Shown: piece after piece, positions 7,733 through 18,732 of the stretch
Layout of the letters: each line of letters starts with the position of its first letter
Position numbering within the stretch: position 1 is the first letter of the stretch
Origin: Planctomycetota bacterium
Lineage (GTDB): Bacteria > Planctomycetota > UBA1135 > GCA-002686595
Assembly: GCA_016795245.1 (NCBI GenBank)
Contig: JAEUIA010000066.1
Coordinates: 1 to 35,542 of the forward strand
Reading direction: 5' to 3'
DNA length: 35,542 bases
Notes under the pieces: model-generated
What the model was told of the DNA's origin: nothing
Seen by the model: only the letters and a program-made list of their open reading frames with translations
Databases searched by the model: none
Position numbers and translations under genes: made by a program

Positions 7733-8395
7733 ATGACGCGACCGAACGATCTAGAACCTGGTGATGACGAAGCCCGTGCGCTGACGCGACGGCGGTTCCT
7801 GCAAGGTGCCGGCGAAGTTGCGGCCGGAGGCGTGCTCGCCGGCGGCCTCGTCGGGCGCTCGACGGCGCACGCCGCCGGCGCTGCGGCCGGCTTCGAAGAC
7901 GTCGAGACGCTGTCGGGCGAAGTCGACATCGAACTCATGGTGAACGGCGCGAAGCAGAAGGTGCACGTCGAACCGCGCACCACGTTGCTCAACGCGTTGC
8001 GCAATCACTGCTCGCCGACCCTGACCGGCACGAAGCTCGTGTGCGATCGCGGCAACTGCGGTGCGTGCACGGTCCTCGTCGACGGTTCACAGCGCTACGC
8101 GTGTCTGCAACTCGCTGTCGACCTGCGCGGCAAGGAGATCCGCACCGTCGAGGGGCTCGCGACGGGGGAGGAACTGAGTCCGCTCCAGGACGAATTCTGC
8201 AAGCACGACGCTTTGATGTGCGGCTTCTGCACGCCGGGCTTCTTGATGTCGATCACGGCCGCGCTCGAAAAGAATCCGAGCGCCGACCTGGCGGAGATCA
8301 AGTCCGCATGCGCCGGCAACGTGTGTCGCTGCGGCACCTACCCGCACATCTTCGAAGCCGCACTGGCCGCCGGCCTGCGCACGAAAGGTCGCTGA
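7733..8395 (+). CDS. TAT-exported 2Fe-2S subunit of a xanthine dehydrogenase-family enzyme
   Basis: The 220-residue electron-transfer subunit of a molybdenum hydroxylase. A twin-arginine signal, TRRRFLQ at residues 18-24, is followed by a Gly/Ala-rich segment with a possible AHA cleavage site at about 46. Cys104, 109, 112 and 124 hold the plant-ferredoxin-type cluster. Cys163, 166, 198 and 200 (CGFC, CRC) hold the second, helical-domain cluster. The order and spacing are normal for XdhS/CoxS/PaoA. Export is unusual for the family as a whole but known for PaoA (YagT) of E. coli. ATG 7733 is preceded by GAGGT eight bases upstream. The gene is followed one base later by the molybdopterin subunit. 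Substrate unknown. Confidence 0.93.
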   Translation: MTRPNDLEPGDDEARALTRRRFLQGAGEVAAGGVLAGGLVGRSTAHAAGAAAGFEDVETLSGEVDIELMVNGAKQKVHVEPRTTLLNALRNHCSPTLTGTKLVCDRGNCGACTVLVDGSQRYACLQLAVDLRGKEIRTVEGLATGEELSPLQDEFCKHDALMCGFCTPGFLMSITAALEKNPSADLAEIKSACAGNVCRCGTYPHIFEAALAAGLRTKGR

Positions 8396-8396
8396 C

Positions 8397-10541
8397 ATGG
8401 CACAGGACGAAAAGGACCCGGTCGCGACCTGGCCCGCGCGCGAGAACTTGAAAGTGCTGAACCACGATCTCGTGCGCGTCGATGCGCGCGCCAAGGTCAC
8501 GGGTGCGGCGCGCTACACGCACGACGTGCGCGTCCCCGGCATGGCCTACGCACGCCTCTTGCTGGCGCCGCTGCCGGCCTTGAAGATCAAGAAGCTCGAC
8601 CTCGCACCCGCGCTGAAGATCCCGGGCGTCCTGGGCGCGGTCGCGCTCGAAACGGATCGCACGCGCTGGCTGGGTGAGCCGATCGCGGCTGTCGCCGCCA
8701 CGACTCCGGAGCGCGCCGAAGACGGACTGCGCGCGATTCTCTTGGAGTACGAACGCGAGCCGTGGGCGATCGACGAAGCGCAGGCGACCGCGCCGAATGC
8801 GCCCAAGGTGCGCTCCAACGCGCCCAAGGTCTCGACCGACGGCGACCAGGCCTCGGCCGAGCGCGCGTGCGAGGGTGCCGCGGCCGTGATCGAAGCGACG
8901 TACACCGTGCCCGTGCAACATCACGTGTGTCTGGAAACGCACGGCGTCGTCGTCGACTACAAGGGCGGCGACGAGGCGACGGTGTGGTGCTCGACGCAGT
9001 CGACCTTCGGCTTCACGCCCGACGCAGCCAAGGAACTGGGACTGAAGGCGAGCCGCGTCACGGGACTGGTCGAGTACATGGGCGGCGGTTTCGGCGCCAA
9101 GTTCGGCCTCGGTTTGGAAGGCCAGGCCGCGTGCAAGCTCTCGAAGGAGATCAAGCGCCCTGTGCACTTGATGATGACGCGCCGCGACGAGTTCCTGGCG
9201 GCCGGCAATCGCACCGGCGGCAAGATGCGGATCAAGCTGGCGGCGTCCCAAGACGGCACGCTCGTCGGCATGGTCGCCGACCGACGGCGCTTCGGCGGCA
9301 TCGGCAACGGCTCGATGGCGAAGTTTCCGTACATCTACGCGGTCGAGAACGCGTACAGCGAAACGCTCTCGGTCCCGATGAACCTGGATTCCAACCGCGC
9401 GATGCGCGCGCCCGGGCATCCGCAGGCCGGATTCGGGATGGAGTCCGCGCTCGACGAACTGGCGTACAAGCTCGGCGTCGATCCGCTGGAGATGCGCAAG
9501 CGCAATTTGAAGGACAAGGTCTACCATCGGCAACTCGAGCGCGTCGCGCGCGAGATCGGCTGGTACGAACATCCGCACCGCGACAAGCCCGGCGATCCCA
9601 AAGCGGAAAAATGCATCGGCATCGGCTTCGGCGTGGCCGTCTGGGGCGGCGGCGGGGGCGGCGGAACGGAATGCGAGGTGCGGATCGAGCGCGACGGCAG
9701 CGTCAGCGCCGCGGTCGGCACGCAGGATCTGGGCACCGGTTCGCGCACGTACGTGGCGGCCATCACAGCCGAAGAACTCGGTCTGCGGCTCGAAGACGTC
9801 ACCGCGCACATCGGCAGCACGCGCCTTCCGAGCGCGACCGGTTCCGGCGGCAGCACGACCACCGGTTCGCTCGCGCCGGCGGTCAAGGTCGCGGCCTTCA
9901 ACGCCGCGCGCGCGTTCGCGGCCCGGCTCGCACCGGTCTTCGGCGTCGACGCCGCGCGCGTGCAATTCGCGGGCGGCGAAGTCCGCGACACGCAAGGCGC
10001 GAAGCCCGCGCTTTCCTGGAAGCAGGCCTGCGCGATGTTGCCGGCCGAGGGCCTGAGCGCCCGCGGCGAATGGACGAAGGACGCGAACAAGCGCCTCGCC
10101 GCCTCGGGCATCCACGGCGCCCAGGCGGCGCGCGTCGAAGTCGACACGCAGACCGGCCGCGTGCGCGTGCTCGACATGATCGCGATGCAGGATTGCGGTC
10201 TGCCCCTGAACCGCCTGGCGGTCGTGAGCCAGGTCAACGGCGGCATGGTGCAGGCGCTGTCGTACGCGCTGCACGAGGAGCGCAACGTCGATGCCGCGCT
10301 GGGCGTGATGCTGAACTCCACGATGGAGGGCTACAAGATCGCCGGCTCGCTCGAGATGCCGCGCATGGTCACGATCATCGACGACGAGGACGAGCGCGGA
10401 GTCATCGGAGTCGCAGAAGCCACGTGCATCCCCGGCCACAGCGCGATCGCGAACGCGGTCTTCAACGCTTGCGGAGCGCGCGTGCGCGACCTGCCGCTCA
10501 CGCCCGACAAGGTCCTCTTCGCACTCGGAAAGGTCGTCTGA
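8397..10541 (+). CDS. Xanthine dehydrogenase-family molybdopterin-binding subunit
   Basis: The 714-residue catalytic subunit that should bind the molybdenum cofactor and hydroxylate an aldehyde or N-heterocycle using water. The pterin-binding loop GGGFGAKF lies at about 229-236, an RAPGHPQ motif at about 337-343, and the probable catalytic glutamate Glu674 in GVAEA near the C-terminus, where the family has GVGE. The CoxL-type AYxCSFR motif is absent, so this is not a form I CO dehydrogenase. It has no signal of its own and would have to cross the membrane bound to the TAT-tagged small subunit. The stop overlaps the next ATG by one base. No maturation chaperone (XdhC/PaoD type) is in the window. 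Confidence 0.93.
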   Translation: MAQDEKDPVATWPARENLKVLNHDLVRVDARAKVTGAARYTHDVRVPGMAYARLLLAPLPALKIKKLDLAPALKIPGVLGAVALETDRTRWLGEPIAAVAATTPERAEDGLRAILLEYEREPWAIDEAQATAPNAPKVRSNAPKVSTDGDQASAERACEGAAAVIEATYTVPVQHHVCLETHGVVVDYKGGDEATVWCSTQSTFGFTPDAAKELGLKASRVTGLVEYMGGGFGAKFGLGLEGQAACKLSKEIKRPVHLMMTRRDEFLAAGNRTGGKMRIKLAASQDGTLVGMVADRRRFGGIGNGSMAKFPYIYAVENAYSETLSVPMNLDSNRAMRAPGHPQAGFGMESALDELAYKLGVDPLEMRKRNLKDKVYHRQLERVAREIGWYEHPHRDKPGDPKAEKCIGIGFGVAVWGGGGGGGTECEVRIERDGSVSAAVGTQDLGTGSRTYVAAITAEELGLRLEDVTAHIGSTRLPSATGSGGSTTTGSLAPAVKVAAFNAARAFAARLAPVFGVDAARVQFAGGEVRDTQGAKPALSWKQACAMLPAEGLSARGEWTKDANKRLAASGIHGAQAARVEVDTQTGRVRVLDMIAMQDCGLPLNRLAVVSQVNGGMVQALSYALHEERNVDAALGVMLNSTMEGYKIAGSLEMPRMVTIIDDEDERGVIGVAEATCIPGHSAIANAVFNACGARVRDLPLTPDKVLFALGKVV

Positions 10542-11533
10542 TGAAAGCCTTCATTCTGTCGAACCCGAAGTCGGTCAAGGATGCGCTCCAACTGCTGGCG
10601 GTCGCACGCGACTCCAAGCAGGCGAAAGCCATCCAGCCGTTGGCCGGCGGGCAGGACCTCTTGACCGAGATGAAAGAGCACCTCGCCGAGCCCGATCGAC
10701 TCGTGAACCTGAAGGGGATCGCCGAGCTCGACTACCTGCGCAACCTGGACGGCAAGGTGCAGATCGGCGCGCTGGCGACGCTCGCGCGGATGGAGAAGAA
10801 CAACCTCTTGAACGAGCATGCGCGCGTTCTTTTCGAAGCCGCGCATTCGATCGCCAGCCCGCAGATCCGCTCGGTCGGCACGATCGGCGGCAATCTCAAC
10901 CAGCGTCCACGCTGTCTCTACTACCGACTCGAGGAAGCGAACTGCCTGAAGAAGGGCGGCAAGGAGTGCTTCGCGTACAGCGGCATGAACCGCTACAACG
11001 CGATCCTCGGAGGGGGACCTTCGTACATCGTCCACCCCAGCGATCTCGCGCCCGCACTCATCGCGTTGGATGCCACGGTCTTCATCGCCGGACGCACCGG
11101 GCCGCGCGAGATGCCGCTCGAGTCGTACTACAAACTGCCTTCGGTCGGCGACGTGCGCACGGAGACGGTGCGCGAGCCCGACGAGTTGCTGCTCTCGGTC
11201 TCGTTCCAACTGCCGGCTCCGGGCACGCGCTCCACGTACCTCAAATTCAAGGAGCGCGAGAGCTACGACTTCGCGCTCGCTTCCGTCGCCCTGGTATTGG
11301 GATTCGACGGCGACGTGATCCGGCACGCGCGCCTGGTCCTGGGCGGCGTGGCCCCGGTGCCCTGGCGCGTGCGAGCGGCGGAAGCGGCGCTCGTCGGTCA
11401 GAAGGCCGACACGCAGACCGCGGAGAAGGCGGCCGAGCTGGCGCTCGCCGGTGCCGTGCCGCTGAGCGGCAACGCGTTCAAGATCCCGCTCACGAAGTCC
11501 CTGATCGTGCGCGCCATCCGCTCGCTCGCCTGA
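10541..11533 (+). CDS. FAD-binding subunit of the molybdenum hydroxylase, PaoB-like
   Basis: A 330-residue flavoprotein subunit of the XdhM/CoxM/PaoB family that should pass electrons from the iron-sulfur clusters to an acceptor. FAD-contact motifs are PLAGGQDLL at about 33-41 and GTIGGNLNQ at about 113-121. Right after the second motif lies a Cys-bearing insertion (Cys125, Cys135, Cys143, then NRYNAILGG). A comparable insertion carries a [4Fe-4S] cluster in PaoB and in 4-hydroxybenzoyl-CoA reductase. A fourth ligand is not assigned here. The ATG at 10541 overlaps the preceding stop by one base, so the three subunits are coupled. The physiological acceptor is unknown. Confidence 0.92.
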   Translation: MKAFILSNPKSVKDALQLLAVARDSKQAKAIQPLAGGQDLLTEMKEHLAEPDRLVNLKGIAELDYLRNLDGKVQIGALATLARMEKNNLLNEHARVLFEAAHSIASPQIRSVGTIGGNLNQRPRCLYYRLEEANCLKKGGKECFAYSGMNRYNAILGGGPSYIVHPSDLAPALIALDATVFIAGRTGPREMPLESYYKLPSVGDVRTETVREPDELLLSVSFQLPAPGTRSTYLKFKERESYDFALASVALVLGFDGDVIRHARLVLGGVAPVPWRVRAAEAALVGQKADTQTAEKAAELALAGAVPLSGNAFKIPLTKSLIVRAIRSLA

Positions 11534-11547
11534 GGAAGCCCTGTGCC

Positions 11548-11793
11548 ATGGAGAACTCCGAAACGAAGCGCGACCCCTCGCCCGCGGCCTTGAACGTCAG
11601 CCCGTACTGCGTGCACCTGGAGAGCAAGAAACACTTCTTCCTCCAGTCGCCCGCGATGGCGGACGAGGACTACCTCGACGCCAGCCGCCACTGCTGGTGC
11701 AAGTTGACGATGCAGGTCCTCGGGCCCGACAAGGAACTCGCGACCCCCGAGGATTGTCGGGCTCCGCGCACCTGTCATCAGGGTCTCGTGTAG
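11548..11793 (+). CDS. Small Cys-rich protein downstream of the Mo hydroxylase
   Basis: An 81-residue protein with no family I can name firmly. It has five cysteines (Cys21, 49, 51, 70, 76) and histidines at 23, 29, 48 and 77. The arrangement is PYC, then HCWC, then EDC and RTCH, which looks like a metal- or cluster-binding mini-domain or a disulfide-knitted one. It has no signal peptide. ATG 11548 has a good ribosome site (GAGGAAG, 11532-11538). It lies 14 bp after the FAD subunit, so it is very probably on the same transcript. An accessory or electron-carrier role for the hydroxylase is only an inference from position. Confidence 0.75.
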   Translation: MENSETKRDPSPAALNVSPYCVHLESKKHFFLQSPAMADEDYLDASRHCWCKLTMQVLGPDKELATPEDCRAPRTCHQGLV

Positions 11794-11880
11794 ATTGGAT
11801 GCAGACCGGGCGGGAGGGGCGGCGGAGAGCGCCGACCTCGTCCGCCTCACGCTGATCTTCGTTTGCAGACAGGAGTGATC

Positions 11881-12522
11881 ATGATCCTGGCCCCTTTCCT
11901 CACGAGCCTGTGCTCGACCGCCCTTCCGCCCGCCGACCTGACGCCTACAGGCCGCTACGTCGAGGCCCGCACCGCCAGCGTGTACGCCGGCGCGTGTCAC
12001 TTCGGAGGCGAGGTCGTCACCGACGGCCGCGAGGCCTTGCTCGCCTGGCGCTTCGACTCGGGTTCGTACCGCGGCGTCGACCTCAGCGGACTGTCTCTCG
12101 CGGTCTTGGTCGCCGACGAAGCGAACCTGGCGCTCGCGAGTTCAGGACGGCGCGCGGTCGTGTACACGCCGGCAGCGGCCACGCCCGAACAACAGGCCGG
12201 GCTCGTCGGCTGGGTGCGACAGCAGCACGCGTCGCTCCTCGGTGAGGTGCGCGCGGTCCGTCCGGTCGACCTGCAACTCGAGGTCGGCGCCGAGGCGTTC
12301 ACGCTGCGCGTGCCGGAAGTCCTCGAACTCCGCGGGGATGCGCTCCCCGACCGCGCCTGCTGCAAGATGCCCTTCGACGTCTGGTACAGCCCGCTCGAGA
12401 CTCTGCACGACCGCCTCGTCGGTCACGACCAGACCTTCGACGTGCGCGAGCCGCTGCTTGCGTGCAGCTGGTCGCGACCCGGCGAAAACGCCGCGTTCTT
12501 CGGCACCTTTGGCGCGCGCTAG
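11881..12522 (+). CDS. DUF1326-like protein
   Basis: A 213-residue protein resembling the DUF1326 family, whose function is unknown. Visible family-like patterns are GVDLSGL near residue 60, AVVYTP with a following EQQ, and the conserved-looking RACCK and SWSRPGENAAFFGTF near the C-terminus. The usual DUF1326 N-terminal Cys cluster is reduced to a single ACH. The start ATG 11881 has AGGAG at 11871-11875. The first ~16 residues are hydrophobic and could be a weak signal sequence. It lies 87 bp after the small Cys-rich gene and immediately before a strong terminator, so it is probably the last gene of the Mo hydroxylase transcript. The family call is from memory of the pattern and is moderate. 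Confidence 0.7.
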   Translation: MILAPFLTSLCSTALPPADLTPTGRYVEARTASVYAGACHFGGEVVTDGREALLAWRFDSGSYRGVDLSGLSLAVLVADEANLALASSGRRAVVYTPAAATPEQQAGLVGWVRQQHASLLGEVRAVRPVDLQLEVGAEAFTLRVPEVLELRGDALPDRACCKMPFDVWYSPLETLHDRLVGHDQTFDVREPLLACSWSRPGENAAFFGTFGAR

Positions 12523-12599
12523 AAGCGCCGTCGATCGCAGCGGACCGCGCGCGGCCCGAGCCGGAGTTTCGTACTCCCTCCAGCACGCCACCAACGAAA

Positions 12600-12629
12600 G
12601 CGACCCCGGCTCGAAAAAGCCGGGGTCGC
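12600..12629. terminator. Strong hairpin terminator between convergent genes
   Basis: A perfect 12-bp stem (GCGACCCCGGCT pairing with AGCCGGGGTCGC) closes a 6-base loop CGAAAA. It sits between the end of the DUF1326-like gene (12522, plus) and the end of the secreted-protein gene (12681, minus). There is no long T tract on either side, but the stem is GC-rich and perfect, and the A-rich loop is typical. It can serve both strands. Confidence 0.85.
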
Positions 12630-12680
12630 CACCAGAGAGAGCACCAGGACGTGCTCGCGCTGTTCTAGCCGGGGCTGGTA

Positions 12681-13703
12681 TCAGCCACCGGTCTGGTCGC
12701 CGAACGGACCGGCCGGGGCGAGCAGGTCACCCTTGACGTTCGTCTGATCGACGAAGTAGGGGATGTCACCCATGCCGAACGTGCCGATGGTCTCGTCGAG
12801 CACGGCGATGATCGCCGGGTTCAGGACCTGGGCGGCCGTCGAGGAAGCGGTCGCTCCGCGGATGCGCATCCAACCGGTCTCGACCCCCGCGGCTCCTTGC
12901 AGCGCACCCTGACCGCCGTTGGCGGCGAGGAAGGTGTTGTTGAAGAGGTCGTTGATGCCGGTGGCAGGGTTGCCGTGCGGCGCCGTCTTGCTGAGCGGGA
13001 CCTTGGTCCAGCAACGCCACTGGTACTGCGCCGAGTAGACGTTCTCGTAGTCGTCGTAGACCAGGAAGTTGGCCGTGGCGAGGAACTCGAAGCGGCCCGA
13101 GAGGTTGATCAGCACGAGTTCGCTGCGGCGGCCGTTGCCCTGACCGAAGAAGTGCGGGATCAAGATCTCGTTCCAGGCCTTCTCGTACTCGACGCCGTTC
13201 AGGTCGCGACCACCGTCACCGTCGACGTCCGTCGGGGTGCCGTCGCCGCCACCGACCGCGGCCTTGAAGCCGATCGGGTTGTACGAGTAGTTGAAGGTCG
13301 TGATGCCGTCGAGTTGCATCTGGCTGCCGATCAGCCAGTCCCACTTGATGGCGGCGCCGGTCGCGGCGTCCACGGCGTAGACGTAGAGGAAGCCCTTCGC
13401 CGACGTCGAGTTGTGGAAGCCCGCGATGACCGTCACGAGGTCGTTCGGCGTCAGCGGTTCGAAGCGGTCGGTTTCCTGGCACGTCGCGCCGTCGATGTAG
13501 ACGAAGTGCGCGCGCACGGCCGGAGCCGTCGGGAGACCTTGCGGGCCGTTCTTCGTGTTGGCGACCGAGATCACCGTGAACACGCCGGGGGCGCTGTTGT
13601 ACTCCGGGAACAGCAGCAGGGACGAGGGGGAGTCGGCGCCGGCGCGCGCGACCGTCGCGAAGCACGCGACCGTGGCCATGGACAAAAGCAGTTTCGAAAT
13701 CAT
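12681..13703 (-). CDS. Secreted protein of unknown function
   Basis: A 340-residue protein with a clear signal peptide (basic start, hydrophobic core, ARA cleavage site at about residues 19-21). I do not recognise a named family. The mature part looks beta-rich. It contains a FVYIDGATC segment, a LTPND segment, a FLYVYAVDAATG segment and a NLSGRFEF segment. An Asp/Gly-rich stretch at about 154-170 (DVDGDGGRD) resembles a calcium-binding loop. ATG 13703 has GAGGA about six bases upstream. It stands alone, divergent from hsp20-lon and convergent with the Mo hydroxylase cluster. The style suits envelope or extracellular proteins of planctomycetes; function is unknown. Confidence 0.8.
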   Translation of the reverse strand: MISKLLLSMATVACFATVARAGADSPSSLLLFPEYNSAPGVFTVISVANTKNGPQGLPTAPAVRAHFVYIDGATCQETDRFEPLTPNDLVTVIAGFHNSTSAKGFLYVYAVDAATGAAIKWDWLIGSQMQLDGITTFNYSYNPIGFKAAVGGGDGTPTDVDGDGGRDLNGVEYEKAWNEILIPHFFGQGNGRRSELVLINLSGRFEFLATANFLVYDDYENVYSAQYQWRCWTKVPLSKTAPHGNPATGINDLFNNTFLAANGGQGALQGAAGVETGWMRIRGATASSTAAQVLNPAIIAVLDETIGTFGMGDIPYFVDQTNVKGDLLAPAGPFGDQTGG

Positions 13704-14091
13704 GTTGAATCCTCGCAGTAGAGGCAGGTTGTTGGCACGGGGAAGGGAGGCGACTCCGACCGCGCGCGAGTACGCGACTCGCAGGGCGATCGGGTGGTCG
13801 GGTTGTCACCCCCGCACCGCTGTCAGGCTCGAACGAGCGGCGAGCGGGGCGCGGAGGCGCAGAGCGGAGTGCGCTCGTCGCGACCGCGCAGACGGTCGCA
13901 GCGAGAATCACCCTGCGCTTCGAGTTTTCACTTCGTGTGTGCTTTCGATCCAGCGCATTCCAGGAAACTGCGTTTCGAAATCCCTCGATTCCCAGTCGTG
14001 GGAAAATCACGGTCCCGTGTCTCGCTCTCGCGCTCGGCTCTAGGCGCGCGAGTGGCGAGGAAGCGCCGAACGGCGGATACTGAAACCCGCG
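13704..14091. other. Divergent intergenic region upstream of hsp20-lon
   Basis: This 388-bp stretch separates the start of a secreted-protein gene (minus) from hsp20 (plus) and must hold promoters for both. I see a short inverted repeat at 13989-14004 (listed separately) and a shorter one, GAAAC/GTTTC, at 13964-13976. I see no CIRCE element, no convincing sigma-32-type promoter, no tRNA and no credible small gene. Short open frames here are low-complexity and Arg/Ser-rich. Confidence 0.6.
13989..14004. promoter_or_regulatory. Inverted repeat, possible operator or leader hairpin of hsp20-lon
   Basis: TTCCCA-GTCG-TGGGAA is a perfect 6-bp inverted repeat about 88 bp before the hsp20 start, in a locally AT-richer patch. 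It could be a repressor site or a stem in the mRNA leader. In a GC-rich genome a 6-bp repeat can arise by chance, so the call is weak. Confidence 0.3.
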
Positions 14092-14496
14092 ATGGTGGAA
14101 CGAGATCCCAACGAATGGATGTGGGAGCGCGCGGCCGAATTGCTTGAGCGAGCGGACAAAGCGCAGCGGCGCTTCTTCCATCTGCAGCAGGACGCGCGGC
14201 GCGCCTGTTGGGAGCCCCCGATCGATGTGTTCGAGAGCGCGCACGAAATTGCGATCTTGATCGCACTGCCCGGCGTGCGCGCGGAGGACATCGAGATCAC
14301 GCTCGAGCGCGCGAGCCTCGTGATCGCGGCCCGCCGCACGCTTCCCGAGGCGTTCTCCGCGGCCGAGGTGCGGCGGTTGGAGATCCCCCAGGGCCGTTTC
14401 GAGCGCCGCATCCCGCTCGCTCCCGGTTCGTACGAAATCCTCGAGCGGCGCGTCGTCGACGGCTGCCTGTGCCTGCGCCTTGGAAAGGTCCCTTGA
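14092..14496 (+). CDS. Hsp20/alpha-crystallin family small heat-shock protein
   Basis: A 134-residue protein. Residues ~38-130 form an alpha-crystallin domain: PPIDVFESAHEI, then ALPGVRAEDIEITLE, a beta strand with LVIAAR, and FERRIPLAPGS. These proteins hold unfolding clients without ATP. The N-terminal arm (~35 residues, helical) is short, and the usual C-terminal I-x-I tail is missing, as the protein ends soon after the last strand. That may limit oligomer size. The ribosome site before ATG 14092 is weak. Its stop (14494-14496) is one base from the lon GTG, so chaperone and protease should be made together. Confidence 0.85.
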   Translation: MVERDPNEWMWERAAELLERADKAQRRFFHLQQDARRACWEPPIDVFESAHEIAILIALPGVRAEDIEITLERASLVIAARRTLPEAFSAAEVRRLEIPQGRFERRIPLAPGSYEILERRVVDGCLCLRLGKVP

Positions 14497-14497
14497 A

Positions 14498-17064
<2,567 letters not shown>

Positions 17065-17074
<10 letters not shown>

Positions 17075-18732
17075 GTCATCGCCAAGCCTTCGCTGGAGGC
17101 GAAGCGCGCGCCCGGGGTCAGGTCGAACACGAACCACTGCGCGAAGACGCTGGTCCCGACGAGTGCGGGATTGTTCGGAATCGCCACGGTCGCCGACCCG
17201 AAGCCGTTGCCCGGGCCCACCCCCGAGAGCGGTCCGACGCGCACGAGCGCGATGATGTTCGAGAGCCCCACGTGCAGGCTCACGCCCTGGAACGGTGTGC
17301 CGAACGGCTCAGGCACGCTCGAGAGCACCAGGATGCCGTCGCGTCCGCCGTTGGCGCGGTCGACGGCCAGCGTGAAGCCGGCGTTGCCGACCGCCGGCGG
17401 TTCGGTGGCGACCATGCGCGGGACGAATCCGTTCGTGCCGGGAGATCCGGCGCCGAAGGCCAGCGGAACGCGCGTGGACTCGCTGTAGAGGAGCGGACGG
17501 TCGAACGGCGCCTGGCCGGCGAGGATGCGCGGATCCGTCTGCGGGCGCTTCAAGAACGCGACCAGCGCGGCCTTCTGCGCCGGCGTCATGCCGATCGGCG
17601 CGATCGCCGGATCCTTGTTGGGCGCGTTGAAATCGCCGCCGCGGTCGTAGAAGTCGACCACCGCTTCGAGCGTCGGCATCGAGCCGTTGTGGAAGTACGG
17701 CGCGCGCAGTTCGACGTTGCGCAGCGAGGGCACCTTCATGCGGCCGCGATCTCCGAGTTGTCCGGTCACGGCGAACCGACCCAGGTCGTCGTTCTGCGGG
17801 CGCACGCCGATGTAGCGGAACGAATCGTCCGTCAGGCGCGGACCGGGGTGGCACACCGTGCAGCGCCCGATCGTGCCGAAGATCTGCGCGCCTTGTTGTT
17901 CTTGGGGTGTCAGCTGCGGCGGGACCTGGTCGACAGGCGCCTGGTTGCTGAACAGCGCGCGCTCGTAGGTCGCGATCGCGAGCGCGATGCGCGACGCGGT
18001 GATGTCGGGCGTGCCGAAGGCTTCCTGGAACAACGCCGGGTAGCTGCGGCCGGCGATGTAGTTCGTGAGTTGCGTGCCGACCTGCGGCGAGAGTCGCAGC
18101 GGCACGGCCGTCGCGAGGCGCGCGGTGACCTCAGCCCAGTTCGTGCCGACGTGGCCCATCTCGACGTCGGAGAGCGGCGGCTCTACCGACTGGCTCTCGA
18201 GCGCGCCGCCGTTCGCGAGCACGACGCCGCCACCCTGCGGATCGGTGAACGTGGGCGTCGCGCGACCGTCCCAGAAGAGCGCCGGGACGTAGGCCGCGTT
18301 GATCACGCTCGGCGACTTGCGCCCGGTCACGCCGGGCGAGAGGCCGAAGACGACGTCGGACAGGTACTTGCCCGCCGCGTCCTGGCGCGCGACGCCGGGC
18401 GATCCGAAGATGTCGTCGACCGTATTGAAGGTGCCGTCCGGGCCGGGGTGACGCGCGGCAGGATTCGCGACCGAGGTGCGCGGGTCGGAGCCGCCCTGGG
18501 CGAAGATGTGGCAGGTGCCGCAGGCGACCGTGCCGCTGGTCGACATCTGCTCGTCCCAGAAGAGCGTCTTGCCGAGGTTCGTCTTGGCCGCGGTCACCGG
18601 ATTTCCGAGCGGGATCGGCGGCGGCTGGAGCGGCGGGGGCGGAGGCGGCGGCGGACCTTGCGAGATCGCGACCGACGCCAGACCACAGAGAGCGAGGAGG
18701 GTGAGTGCCGAGTGTTGCATGCCGTGTTTCAT
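17065..18732 (-). CDS. Secreted di-heme cytochrome c peroxidase/MauG-like protein with C-terminal extension
   Basis: A 555-residue periplasmic or extracellular protein. A signal peptide (to about residue 25) is followed by a proline-rich linker at 27-41. The di-heme domain has two c-type heme sites, CGTCH at 71-75 and CTVCH at 291-295, with FWDGR at about 153-157 and APYFHNGSMPTLEAV at about 344-358. These are typical of bacterial CcP/MauG proteins, which reduce peroxide or oxidise other substrates. After about residue 430 comes a ~125-residue beta-rich extension of the kind attached to secreted planctomycete proteins. ATG 18732 is preferred; an in-frame ATG at 18720 is possible and neither has a clear ribosome site. 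It stands alone on its strand. Confidence 0.9.

Noticed and set aside
8298..10439. A 713-codon open frame antisense to the molybdopterin subunit gene
   Set aside because: It is a by-product of GC-rich codon use; its product is Arg/Ala/Asp-rich low complexity with no domain, while the sense strand encodes a complete enzyme.
8762..10540. Long open extension upstream of, and in frame with, the FAD subunit
   Set aside because: The translated extension is Arg-rich nonsense in another frame of the molybdopterin gene; the FAD subunit has a proper ATG at 10541.
8397..11533. Carbon monoxide dehydrogenase (CoxMSL) as the identity of the Mo hydroxylase
   Set aside because: The CoxL active-site motif AYxCSFR is absent and the small subunit is TAT-exported.
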